A DNA stretch of 64,000 nt from Pseudeuparius sepicola (lineage: Eukaryota > Arthropoda > Insecta > Coleoptera > Anthribidae). Shown in pieces: positions 37,574 to 48,262 of the stretch. The first letter of the stretch is position 1; each line of letters opens with the position of its first letter. Made by a program: the position numbers and the translations under genes. The DNA lies in assembly GCA_963920635.1 (NCBI GenBank), contig OY987303.1, positions 12,998,175-13,062,174 of the forward strand, written 5' to 3'. Under the pieces are notes generated by a model. It was not told the origin of the DNA. It saw nothing but the letters and a program-made list of their open reading frames with translations, and made no database searches.

Positions 37574-39252
37574 ATGAGGCGCCATTTCGGACTAAATTAT
37601 TATTTTTGAATATATAAATTTCTCGCCCTAATATATTTTTTAAATATGATATTTATAGAAATTTGCGTGAATAATCTTTTTTTAGTCAAATTTAAATATT
37701 ATGCTTCGCCCAAAAGTATATATTACAGTAAACGCAAAAAAATATATCAAAACACGATATATTAATTTGGTGCGCCAATATATAATAATTTAGGGAACCA
37801 CTGGTCGTCACCAGAGGTCGCGCCGCGCATCCCTAAAGTGCACCGGCAACGCTGCAGCAGAAAGGGCAGAAGCCCGAAGTCGAAGTGATTACGATTACCG
37901 ACGTACTGGATGTTCTTTTTCTGTGTCAGGTTTGGGATTTGATGTTTTGTGGTGTATAACCCCACAATCAAAGGAAGGGGACATTCGCATCATATTGTGG
38001 CAGTCGGCAGCGATAAAAAAGAAGTGGTAATCTTTTCCAATGGTCTATACCCCGATTACTGTAAGAAGTCCCGATTTTGTCAGATGACATTCTCCACAAA
38101 ATCCCTAGGATATTTCTGTTAACCATGGGTATAGCATTGGTATATGTGTCTCAACCAGTTAATGACGTCACTCATTGATATCTGATGTGAAAAGTTACCC
38201 AAGTGATACGAAAAAAAAAAGAACATAATAAAATAAAAACCCAATTGCAGTCACGTTTATTTCGCTACAAATAAAAATAACTATGATTACAACTCATTTT
38301 AATAATAATTTCAAACGTCATGGAAACACTTTCATTTTGGTATTTTGGTATAATCAGCTACTGCGTCTATGGTGCGTACTCAGGCAAATTTTATTTCGGT
38401 GTTGTGAAGTGCTCGTGAAGGTTTTCCGGATCGTTCAAAAGGGTTCAAACTGTGGGCAGTGAAAATATTCGCGGATTTTGTACGTTCCGTGAGTTTTACC
38501 GTTATCTGTATTGTTCTTGTTCGTGTTATTAGTAGTTATTCATTGTGCAAATGAGCTCGTTACTGTTGACAGTCCCAATTTGACTATAACGTCGGGCGAA
38601 AATAGGGGATAGGAACCTATCTAGCCAAAATTTCAAGAAAATCGGGGCTGGGTTTTACACAGGGACCCTTTTTATTTTAAAGAGTCCCTGGTTTTACACC
38701 ATTCTGCGCTTTCTGCTGCAGCGTTACCGGTGCACTTTATAGGGATGCGCGGCGCGACCTCTGGTGACGACCGGTGGTACCCTAAATTATTATATATTGG
38801 CGGACCAAATTCATATATCGTGTTTTGATATATTTTTTTTGCGTTTACTGTAATATATACTTTTGGGCGATGCGTAATATATAAATTTGACTAAAAAAAG
38901 ATTATTCACGCAAATTTCTATAAATATCATGTAAAAAATATTTCGACTTCGGGCTTCTGCCCTTTCTGCTGCAGCGTTGCCGGTGCACTTTAGGAATGCG
39001 CGGCGCGACCTCTGGTGACGACCAGTGGTACCCTAAATTATTATATATTGGCGCATCAAATTAATATATCGTGTTTTGATATATTTTTTTGCGTTTAGTG
39101 TAATATATACTTTTGGGCGATGCGTAATATATAAATTTGACTAAAAAAAGATTATCCACGCAAATTTCTATAAATATCATATTAAAAAAATATATTAGCC
39201 CGAGAAATTTATATATTCAAAAATAATAATTTAGTCCGAAATGGCGCCTCAT
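37574..39252. mobile_element. 1.68-kb foldback element nested in the hAT element
   Basis: ATGAGGCGCCAT at 37574 and ATGGCGCCTCAT at 39252 close arms of about 310 bp (37574-37885 and 38938-39252) that share GGCGCGACCTCTGGTGACGA, CGTGTTTTGATATATT and complements. A third, partial arm copy (about 38700-38945) repeats the right arm directly. Flanks ACTAATCT and ACTAATCC form an 8-bp duplication with one mismatch. The interior shares blocks (GAAAATAGG, CCAAAATTTCAAGAAAATC, AAGTGGTAAT) with the element at 46589-47662. Non-coding. Confidence 0.8.
38660..38690. mobile_element. 31-bp hAT remnant with perfect 8-bp duplication
   Basis: CAGGGACCCTTT and TTATTTTAAAGAGTCCCTG are the two ends of the element at 57137-58150, here fused with everything between deleted. 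GTTTTACA flanks both sides (38652-38659 and 38691-38698). The related sequence at 47425-47440 reads GGGTTACACCATTGG with no insert, an empty site. Confidence 0.8.
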
Positions 39253-39339
39253 ACTAATCCTTGTAAGCCGAAAACGAATAAAGTAGGTATTTATACCTAT
39301 TTAATAAAGTACAATTATTGAAAAGGACAGAATAAATTA

Positions 39340-39865
39340 TAGATACGAATCTTCCCAGTCCCTTACAGATGTTAAACTTCGAAAACAGGGAAATAAGGAA
39401 ACAACTTTCCTTTCTAAAAGCAAATTACAGCTTTTTTTCTAAAACAATAACACAAATGGAGGAATCTAATTTCCCATTAACCCGAAGTGTAGAACTGGCA
39501 AAACAATCTGAGGTTGCTTTTCAAAATGTCACAGGTAAAATTGGGGACAAAATATTTCCAAAATTTAGAAATGTGATAGAAGAAATAGTGGGTTTCAGTT
39601 TCTTAGCCAAGTAGCAAATATTTTAAAGGGAGATTTTACCAAATCCATCGATTTGGATCCTGTGATAGTGAGCAATTTTAAAAGCGCACCTCTTACCTCG
39701 GTTGATGTGAAAAGGAGTTTCTCCAATTATAAATTTTTATATTCTGATAGAAGACAAAATTTTTTAATTGAGAATTTTGAGCAGCATTTAGTGGTTTATT
39801 GTTTTACAACTAAATTTCAACCTGATTTTTATAATTTATACTTAATAAAATGCATAGGTATTTAG
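39340..39865 (+). pseudogene. hAT-type transposase C-terminal remnant
   Basis: Two + strand frames (39369-39614 and 39653-39865) belong together after a one-base shift near 39610. The first reads LTRSVELAKQSEVAFQNVTG and IGDKIFPKFRNVIEE; the second reads ILKGDFTKSIDLDPVIVSNF just before and then FKSAPLTSVDVKRSFSNYKF, the pattern of the hAT C-terminal dimerisation region, followed by LIENFEQHLVVYC. A stop follows in each. The N-terminal zinc finger and catalytic core are absent, probably displaced by the foldback inserted upstream. It was the transposase of the surrounding hAT element and is not functional. Confidence 0.65.
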
Positions 39866-41031
39866 ATTTAGTTCAATCGCCTTGTATGTAGAAAATTTAA
39901 AATAAAATATTGTTACTTTTACTATGTATAAATGCATTTAGAAATTTGTATGTATATTTTATATGTTTATTTGTAAATGAAACAATACATTTATATTTTT
40001 AAAGTATTTCTTAATTTGCATATTTTCAACATTTTCCTGCATATTTTGACTAAATTATTTGCATATTTATGGGCATATTTTTAGGGTTTCGACTTGCATA
40101 TTTGGGTTACTCAGTTATCACTTAATATTCTTAAAAAGATCATCTTTATTTTTAGACCACAACTTAAAATCCTTATAGATCTTCTTATTTTCGTACTAAT
40201 CGTAGGTAACTTCTACTGCTTATTTAACGTGGAGTGTCAATTTTCAAAAGTTTTCCGACTGCACGTTCAACTTGGTTTCACTAGTTCCACCTCGCATTTC
40301 CCTCATAAAAGTGCCTTCTCCAAGCTTTTGTCTTAAAATAAAGTAGGACAAAAACCGGGCAAATTTCAGCCAGCGTCCCAGGTGTTGACAGAGCTTTATA
40401 GATGTTCGGAGTGGGAGTGAAGTCAGCAATTACCTTCCGCCTCGGGGCCCCTAAATGTCTCTTAAGGGACGAATAGAACTCGCATTATACTCCAATCAAG
40501 ATGTTATCTACGAGACCTGCCGAGAAAGCAGGGTTTGAAACCAAGCCAGTGCTCAAAGAAATTGAGACTATTAAGGAAAGGAAATGTTATTATTTTGTGT
40601 AATCTGAATTTCCAATTGTAACTTAAATCGGTAGATCTAAGACTATATAAACATGTATCTGTCATAAAACCGTTTTAAATAAAATTCTTACCGAAATAAA
40701 TGCAAAATAGAAGCAGTGAATTTGGCGCGGCTATGAAACATTACTGCTATTCGCAACACTGCATCATCTGCAGTTTTACAGCGTTACCCAAATTCGTCCT
40801 TTTTTGGGCCCTTTTTAATTACAAGGAAAATTATTAATCCAATCAAATGTATTGGAATAAATTGAATCAATTATTTAAAGTTGGTATACTTCCCCAACAA
40901 TCAAAATATTGTTATCTTCCAAACAATAGCGACTTGAATTTTGCCTGATGTTTACTTTACGCCCTGTACACTATTAAAAATATAAACTTAGAAAAGAGCT
41001 ACACATACCATAGTGTAGAATGTGCTTTTTG

Positions 41032-41399
41032 GTCTATACTAAAATCGAGCAATCCGTACGCCTGGCGTAAATAAAACCACGTGTTCCGCGATTGGTCGGT
41101 AGGCTATAAAATTTCACCCGACTCGGCAACAGGGGCGTGCTCGTTCGCAAAAGTGTAGATATTCGGTTTTATCTTGTTGTTTTCAGCTATTTAGACACTG
41201 CCACAAGCCACAAATAATTTTATCGATGTTTTGAACCGTTTTAATTAAGCCAATAATTCTTGTCTGAAATATTTTGATGTACACAATTGTAAGACTAAAA
41301 TTAAATAAAGGTCGTACCTCCGTTTGGCTATGGCGAATATTTCAACCCACGTGCTCTTGTTTACGCCAGGCGTAAGAGTTGCTCGATTTTACTATAGAC
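41032..41399. mobile_element. 368-bp TIR element, GTCTATA ends
   Basis: GTCTATACTAAAATCGAGCA at 41032 and its complement ending TATAGAC at 41399 close arms of about 48 bp that include ACGCCTGGCGTAAA and CACGTG. No clean target duplication is present. The interior has a TATAAAA box near 41117 but no frame. Confidence 0.75.
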
Positions 41400-41660
41400 A
41401 CTTTGTCAAGTACAATATGCATAAATTGTTCAAGATGCAAAGACAGAATTTGGAAGATTCAAGTAACTAGTGTGGTAGGATTGTTATAGAAAGTCTTATA
41501 ATTTAAAGATTTATTTATTTAATAAATTTTTAAAAATATAAAACAATTATTATTTATTACATGACTAACATTTGCATTGTTCAAACTTTTGTTATTTAGT
41601 TGATTAAGTAATGGTTTAGATACTTATAGCTGTCACGTAGACAACAAATAGGTAAGTACT

Positions 41661-42053
41661 AAGACTCAATGTGGTACAGCACGTATGTGGTGATTCAACA
41701 TTTTGACCCATAAAATGGCTTTTTTCGATCTGTAGCGAGTAACACGCATAATTTAAAAGTTTTGATCAATACAAATTTTAATCTAAGTAATTACTCACAT
41801 TTTGAGACAAAATTATTTAAAAATACCTATTTATCACAATGGCCCTTATTAGGATTTTTGTGCAAATGCTAATAACGGCCATTGTGATAAATATTTTTAA
41901 ATAATTTTTGTCCCAAAATGTGAGTAATTACTTAGATTAAAATTTGTATTGACAAAAATTTAAAATTTTGCGTGTTACTCGCTACAGATCGAAAAAAGCC
42001 ATTTTATGGGTCAAGACGTTGAATCACCACGGGCGTGCTGTACATTGAGTCTT
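41661..42053. mobile_element. 393-bp palindromic MITE (AAGACTCAATGTACAGC), intact copy
   Basis: The arms pair across nearly the whole length: GACTCAATG, ACATTTTGACCCATAAAATG, GGCTTTTTTCGATCTGTA, TAAGTAATTACTCACATTTT and complements, with a loop near GCAAATGCTAATAACGG. A second copy at 52078 is broken by the DD41D transposon. Superfamily unknown. Confidence 0.85.
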
Positions 42054-42055
42054 AA

Positions 42056-43736
42056 GCAAATATTTTGTGAACTTTTGGTGTATGGAGGGAGCTCTAGTTT
42101 GGCTCGAGTTGCAAAACATTATTTTTCGGTCTTGTAACATAAATTACTTAATAAATCTACTGATTAAATGTAGATTTTGCATACCTCTATACTCAAACTA
42201 ACATTATACATATAAATTTTGCCCCCTTAAATTTTTAAATGATTTTAAGCCACGTGTACAGCTGCCCGTGACATCGTCGTGGTTGTGGTCGAGACCGTTT
42301 CCCGGTATCCCCGTCTCTGTGTATTTAATAATACAGGCATTAATTACTGGCAACTTCCTGCCAAGCTTGGACCCCCCCTCGCTCCAAATCAAATATTAAG
42401 TGTGTACCAGAATTGAATTTTTTAGTCGCTTCCGGATCCTCAAAATCCGGGGAGAGCTTTTAACGCGATTAATCCTCTGTAGCTTTTTGCTGCGGCCTGT
42501 CACTATATAGTTATCCGCCTGGCCTGTAGATTTAGGCAATCTGCGATTTTACTACACAAAACAGCCACAGCGGCTTTCCTGCACTAATCTTCAGTCGTTA
42601 ATATTTTTATTATCTATCGTCAAATATTAATACTTATATGATTCGATTCAACTTTGTAGGTACACATTCGATGTCATATTGTTTCCTAGCAACTGCCAAG
42701 TGAGTGCAAACGTGTTGCTTTAACTCTAAAAAATTTATAGTTGTGCAATAATGTAAGCATTTTGCTATTATTATAGTTCTGTTTTGTCTGGGGGTTTCCA
42801 CCAGTACCTTAAACTGTAAAGAAATATAAATAGTAAATATGTATCTTTGGTTGTATAAAAACCAATGTTTTCTCAAGCTGTTTTTCCATAGATTATTAAT
42901 TTCCGAACAACTGCATTTTATTAGTTAAACCTTCTAAACTTCTCTTTCATAACAAGAATTAGACTTCGTGATTTTAGAACGTCAAGTCGTCGTCTCCTTA
43001 TTTATAGATGGCCAGGCGGAGAGCAAAGAAAATCTGATTCGAATAAAATAGTATGTTTCTAATATTACTGGTTTGTTTTCAGGCAGGTCAAGAACAACCT
43101 GTGTCTGGAATTAACGCTTAAAAAGTTAGTTAAATTAAAGACTTTTCGCAACGGCAGCAGTGTTTATCTATAGCTTTAGCCTGTACCTAATTATAAATAC
43201 ATTTTGAAAGTATCACGGAGAAAATATTGACATAAATTCAGTGCTCCGAAACTAAATATTCTTGAGGAGTACCCCAGAAGCAAATGATGTATTATTTTGT
43301 CTTTTTAAAAAAGTACCCTTTCTGTAGATTACACATGAAAATATTTTTAAGAAAACACGTTCATGATCAAAAACTGTACAAGTTTCTTTAACATGTTATT
43401 GTAGAACCTACAAAAACTAGATTTCTTTTTCTTTCTTTCACCACTAATGTTAAATATTAAATATTGAAAATATTCAAAATGTTCAGATAAGCACTTTTTA
43501 AATCTAAAAATTATTAATATTTTGAAGACTGTTTAAGATAGAAGAGTGAGAGTTTTCCAGTAGTGTAGCTTTTAGGCGTAAGTACATCTTATTTGAATAA
43601 ATCGATTTAAATACGATTGGATTGTAGAAAGTTTCTTAAAGTTGTCTAATGAATGTTCCATTTCATTTTCATCCTTTTTGCCATCCAAGATACGATTTAA
43701 TTTTTCACAAAAAAAAAAAGAAAAATAACAAACACT
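42056..43736. other. Non-coding stretch, mostly unique
   Basis: It contains the second copy of the ancient paralogous unit (42290-42595) and, at 43258-43430, fragments of two dispersed repeats (GGAGTACCCCAGAAGCAAA; and CCTTTCTGTAG with ATTTTTAAGAAAAC, a worn relative of the 11439 foldback). No gene is seen. Confidence 0.4.
42290..42595 (+). repeat. Ancient paralogous non-coding unit, copy 2
   Basis: This is the partner of 36640-36935, sharing TATTTAATAAT, GGCATTAATTACTGG, TTTTTTAGTCGCTTCCGG, CAATCTGCGATTTT, CACAAAACAGCCACAGCGGC in order. Same orientation, about 5.65 kb apart. Non-coding. Confidence 0.45.
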
Positions 43737-44110
43737 AGATATTTGTGCACCAAGGAACTGAAGTCAACTTTCTATAACGAATGTGGAATTTGGTTGCCGA
43801 GGCAAATAAACCACATGAGTTATAAAAAGAAACATCAGTGTCGAGGGACACATTTTTTAATCAGAAAAAATAACTTTTATTAGGCAAAATAATTCAAAAT
43901 GGGTCATCCATCCATGAACCGACCGCGCGCACCCTTGCTTTGCCTCTATATCGCTCTACCTACATCGCGCAAGATGTGGTATGGCGAAATTGGCTTGCAG
44001 GATTCTCCTGGCCCCTCTTACAGTCTACGTAGAAAATATTGTTGAGTTCAAACCGACCAAAATACCTATACAGAAATATTGCGTTGCTATAGGTAACAAT
44101 TGGCTCAAAA
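43737..44110 (+). mobile_element. Rolling-circle-like element, old diverged copy
   Basis: GATATTTGTGCACCAAGGAACTGAAG, a worn palindrome around GCCGAGGCAAATAAACCACA, then GGGTCATCCATCCATGAACC and ATTGCGTTGCTATAGGTAAC follow the order of the younger copies at 31399-32754. The 3' stem-loop is not recognisable, so the copy is truncated or worn. Confidence 0.5.
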
Positions 44111-44269
44111 GAATATAAAACAAAATCGTTAAAACTTACAAATGAACTGATATACTATCAAAAGAATGTACCAGAATCATTTTTACAAAAAACGCAGCAA
44201 CATCAGTTTTTCTTCTGTTGTCCTTGAAAATGGGTGAAATTTTAAATAATTCCTGATACGACTATTCAT

Positions 44270-44720
44270 TTGCGATGTGTATTTGCTGAATTTCGCTACT
44301 CCAGAATCCACAAATTCCTCTCGCGGCCGCACCAGTCGCAAATGGCGCGGAATTTCTGTAATAAAGCGCCAATAAATATCGGCCGACTCACTGTCCGCGA
44401 AACTTTTAACGGGTACTTATCTCCCTTTCGAACTCATTAATTCTCCAAGGAGGCGGATTAGGGCCCGATAAAAAACCGCCGGCCGGATAAAATCAGATCC
44501 GGCAAAAGGGTGATACTTTTATCCAGGCGCCCGCCCCGCCGTTCGATACAAGTGCTTCGATAATCGTCGTAATAAAGTCTGGAAGCGCGAAGAAGCTCGC
44601 GCCAACGAAAAGGCGAAGCTTAACGTTTTCCCTGCCGTATTTATCATCATTAGAGCGTCTGTACTACCTTTTGAGGATTATTTTTCGGGGGCCGGGTTCG
44701 TTACGTTGATGCAGTTAAAA
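44270..44720. other. GC-rich island, possible regulatory sequence
   Basis: This segment is clearly richer in G and C than its surroundings (for example GCGGCCGCACC, CCGCCGGCCGG, GGCGCCCGCCCCGCCG) and has no copy elsewhere in the window. It lies about 3 kb upstream of the receptor exon. No reading frame with a recognisable domain runs through it. Confidence 0.4.
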
Positions 44721-45089
44721 AATGGCACAAGAGAAACTTGCTTTAGGTATATATCGGCGGAGGGGTCGTCCTACCGATGCCGTTATTTTTCACAAAAAAG
44801 GTCATTTGATACCAATCTGAAAGCTTTACCCTGTGCGGTATAGTATTATTACTATGTCGATTGAAACTAAATTGATCGATACTTCTTTAGATCTTTTATA
44901 TGAAAGAAGTCCTTAACATTATACAATTCTCAGTGCCGGTAATGTCGGTGTGTGAAACCTCGCTTAGTCTCCCACTACCACTACCTCTTTTATAGGTAAC
45001 TATTTAATTTTTTTGTGATAGAAAAACTGTTTTAGATAAAGCTTGTAGAGAATTTTATACAGCTTTCTGAGATAATAAGAAATTTTATA

Positions 45090-45908
45090 CAGGGTGTTTC
45101 TCAAATGCGTGACAAAGCAATAACTTTACAATGTAATACCCTATATATTTTTGCATTTTTAAAATAAAAATATTTTACTATAAAATAATAGTAAAGAGTA
45201 ACCTGTGAATTTGTTATTAACAGCGCTAAATCAAGGAACTTTTTTAATAATAAATCTAATATTAAAAGGGGATAAATATAAAACGACGTTACCACTACTT
45301 ACGAACAATAAAATTGCTTGCATTGATCAAGAAGGGGATATTTTTGAACACTTACTGTGATCATATCTTTTATGTTAAAAATAAAACATAAACCTTTAAT
45401 TTCTTGTTTCATCGAGCTTTGTATTGGACATTTTTTATTCTTAATAACAAATTCGCAGGGTAATCTGTTTTATAGTAAAATATCAAAATATCTGCCTAGT
45501 TTTATGTTTTATGGAAAAGTTATAAAGATTTTTTGTGCATAAATAAATTATGTTTTGATCTGTGAAATCCATTGCCTACTTTTTAGGCAACGCTCTCGAA
45601 TTTAAATTTTGGCGTACTTGCAGAAATTCTACTTTTTCTCAAAAATTTCTTATGCAACCCCAATGAAATTTTACATGTTCGTATTCACAAAAAGGAGCTG
45701 ATTCCAAATTTGAACAGGAAAGTGTATGGTGCCATTTAAAAAAAAACAAAGTTGGTTGTCATAGCAACGAAATGACTGGCTCCCAAAAAATTCAAGGTCA
45801 CCAAAATATGCAGATAGATCAACTGAAAAACTCTTGTCTGAAACATTTTTTTATACAAAATGTCCTTAAAAAGTTATATCCATTATTCCAACTAAATTGG
45901 GCACCCTG
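45090..45908. repeat. Two unmatched Tc1/mariner-type termini
   Basis: TA-CAGGGTGTTTCTCAAATG at 45090 faces CACCCTG-TA ending at 45908, but the two ends differ, so they are from different elements. The right part (45630-45908) is a half-copy of the 34883-35762 family (AGCTGATTCCAAA, TTGTCATAGCAAC, ATTATTCCA). The left part has no partner. Confidence 0.55.
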
Positions 45909-46588
45909 TATATCGCAATTCATGAAATATTATTATTACCGGTGGTATAACGAAATAATTAATTTAGGTACAATAATAATGCACTAATGCGTGTTTTCGT
46001 CAAAATAGTCAAAATGATATAAAACTTTGGATTATCTTTTCCTCTCCAAAATATTCCGTTTTCAAATGTTATACTAAATTTAATTAACTTGTATTTGAGG
46101 AATATGATGCAGATAGACGATCGATGCGATAACAAAAAATATTGCAAGATGTTTAAAAGCTTTTAAGATTTTGCTGATATTCGATATTCTCAAAATAAAA
46201 TAAAAATTTCGTAAAATACACACACCAAAACTTATATGGAATTAATTAATTAATTAATTAAAATTATTTATTTAATTTAAGTAATTCTTACTGTAATAAA
46301 ATTAGGTTCATGGATTTTCAATTATTTTTCTAATATAGAAACTGTATTTTCATTCCCAGCAACTAATTTTTTACTAAAAAATTCTTCTGCGAAAATAGAA
46401 TGTAATTCCATAATATATAAGTTTGGGTGTGCATAAATTAGGTCTATCTATATAAAATTTTTAAAAATCGTTATTTGTTATACTTAAATAATTGATATTA
46501 ATTGCTTTTAAAGTTGTATGGCTTAACACAAAAGGCTCTTTATCTCTTTTGTAAACAAAATACTACAATATTAAGTGTTTATATTTTA

Positions 46589-47662
46589 GGAAGTGGCTAT
46601 TTATACGTCCGACGTATATGAAAGTCGGTATACGTCTTGCGCTCTCATTGGCGAGTTGAGTCACGTGACTTCTATGGACGTACATTTAGCTCCATACACG
46701 TCCGAAGTAAACTGATTAAACGTCGGAAGTGCATTTTTTTTCAAGCATTGTTGCAATAAGGAGCGTGTATGCCCTTCTTTTTCGGCGATCTGCCCTGCGG
46801 TTTGAAGAAATAAGTGGTAATTATTTCCAATATAGTGTAACCCACCCCCGATTTTCTTGAAATTTTGGCTAGGTACCCCTTATTTTCGCCCGACGTTCGG
46901 TGCTGTAAAAAAGCCGGATTTATAAACTGTGAAGTTTCCGTTTGACGCTGATGCAGCTGCTGTTTCCATAAACTTTTTCCGTTCCGTTTAGAATTTTCTT
47001 CTGTACGCCTGTGTTATCAACGTCAGAAAAATAAAGCATAGAACATATAACAACAATCGTCATCGGAGCGAACTCGTTCCATTTCAATATTCTGATTTAG
47101 CAACTCTAAATAAATTTTGTTAACTACTATGTATCGTTATTTTAGATAATTAATATTAAAAATATTACACAAAATCAATACAGATGATAAACTGGGAAAC
47201 CATGTGACCTCCCACGTGACCCTTAAGAAGGCACTTCATTGGCCGGAGAGGCAACGGCAAACGGAAAAAGATAAATGTTGGTTTTCCCAACGGACCTCCA
47301 GCTCCAGGAGGTCCGTTGTTATCTTTCAAACGTCAAACGGCAAAGTTTATAAATCGAGCTTAACCATTCGGCGGGCGCCGAATGTCGGACGAAAATAGGG
47401 CCAAAATTTCAAGAAAATCAGGGGTGGGTTACACCATTGGAAATAATTACCACTACTTTTTTCATACCGCAGCGCCCATCGCAGAAAAAGGAGGGCATTG
47501 AGAAAAATGCACTTCCGACGTATCTAAAATCTAAATCAGTTTACTTCGGAAGTGTATGGAGCTAAATATACGTCCAAATAAGTCACGTGACTCAACTCGC
47601 CAATCAAAGCGCAAAACGTATACCGATTTTCATATACGTCGGACGTATAAATAGCCACTTCC
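46589..47662. mobile_element. 1.07-kb long-TIR element with perfect 9-bp target duplication (Mutator-like)
   Basis: GGAAGTGGCTATTTATACGT at 46589 is matched by the complement ending at 47662; TIRs are about 170 bp (shared blocks CCGACGTATATGAAA, GAGTTGAGTCACGTGACT, TACTTCGGACGTG-like). TATATTTTA stands on both sides (46580-46588 and 47663-47671), a perfect 9-bp duplication. Inner arms also pair (GTGGTAATTATTTCCAAT, AATTTCAAGAAAATC). No transposase is encoded. Nine-base duplications with long TIRs are the hallmark of Mutator-like elements, so this is probably a non-autonomous one. It ends 48 bp before the receptor exon. Confidence 0.85.
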
Positions 47663-47710
47663 TATATTTTATTCCTACTATTTTGCTCAAATATTTCTTC
47701 ATTGTTCTAG

Positions 47711-47820
47711 GTAAACGGCACGTGGGCTCTTCCAGAATTCGCGTGCGATTTCTACATAGCCATGGATGTCACATGTTCAACGTCCTCAATTTTTAATTTA
47801 GTAGCCATCTCGATAGATAG
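47711..47820 (+). CDS. Dop2R: Exon of a D2-like dopamine receptor (biogenic-amine GPCR), TM3 region
   Basis: The exon encodes 36 residues plus two bases of the next codon: VNGTWALPEF (extracellular loop 1 with its conserved Trp), then CDFYIAMDVTCSTSSIFNL and VAISIDR (helix 3). It shows the class A landmarks at the right spacing: the disulphide Cys 3.25, the amine-binding Asp 3.32 seven residues later, Ser 3.39, and Asp-Arg of the DRY box at the exon end. The Arg codon is split after AG, with donor GTAAGT at 47821; the acceptor TTGTTCTAG ends at 47710 after a pyrimidine-rich tract. The protein is a plasma-membrane receptor that would sense dopamine and couple to Gi. Flanking exons for helices 1-2 and 4-7 are not in the window, so both introns exceed 16 kb. 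D2-like identity is from remembered family resemblance; another amine receptor is possible. Confidence 0.85.
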
Positions 47821-48104
47821 GTAAGTACCATGTTTAAAAAGTTGTATGAATAACAATTTCCAACAATAAATTCACCATTAAATAGAACAACAATTGATTG
47901 TAGATACCAGAAAATTTGTAAGACTGAAGACGATACACTCGATGGATTCCATAACTTTTTTAGATGAATTCAGGGTGCAACCAGTCCGATGAAATTTCTT
48001 TCCAAGGAATCGAATACCGTTTAGAAAAAACAATAACAAAAAACCATATAAAATATAAGGAAAAAATATTATAACCAAGAACTGCTTTAAAAAAAAATTT
48101 CTAT

Positions 48105-48262
48105 GGCAGTGCGTAAAATTGTAAAATATGAATCTATAAAGTAAGTACTGACCGTAAGTGAAGTAAGACTTTATCGCACTGATGCGTAAAAGAATTACGG
48201 GTGCCTACATTTTACGCACTGTTCATTACTGTCCCCTCTGCATAGAAAAACAGAACATTTGA
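48105..48262. repeat. Diverged dispersed repeat, second copy
   Basis: This is the partner of 193-345, with ACTTTATCGCACT, TGCGTAAAAG, ACGGGTGC and TTACGCACTGTTCATTAC in order. No termini could be defined. Confidence 0.45.

Larger units (their letters stand above)
37329..40112. mobile_element. Decayed hAT element with GAGTAACCCAAATAT ends
   Basis: The left terminus GAGTAACCCAAATAT at 37329 is matched by ATATTTGGGTTACTC ending at 40112 (one base of variation inward). GTTATCA lies close to both ends (37319-37325 and 40114-40120), consistent with an imprecise 7-8-bp duplication. GCATATT is repeated many times just inside each end, like hAT subterminal motifs. A decayed hAT-type transposase lies at 39340-39865. 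A separate foldback (37574-39252) is inserted in it. Confidence 0.7.
34560..40800. mobile_element. ~6-kb inverted-repeat unit carrying nested elements
   Basis: Diverged left-arm pieces match right-arm pieces in reverse order: 34600-34790 (GCCGCGCCAA, TTAGATCTA, CAATTGGAACTTAAAT) against 40600-40745, and 36100-36165 (CTCGTAGATAACATCTTG, ATTGGAGTATAA) against 40470-40535. Between them sit the MITEs at 34883 and 36334 and the hAT element at 37329. Outer termini cannot be fixed exactly. It is either an old foldback transposon or an inverted duplication of host sequence. Confidence 0.5.

Noticed and set aside
47204..47398. 64-codon frame just upstream of the receptor exon as a further exon
   Set aside because: It lies within the arms of the 46589-47662 element and shows no receptor helix 1-2 motif.
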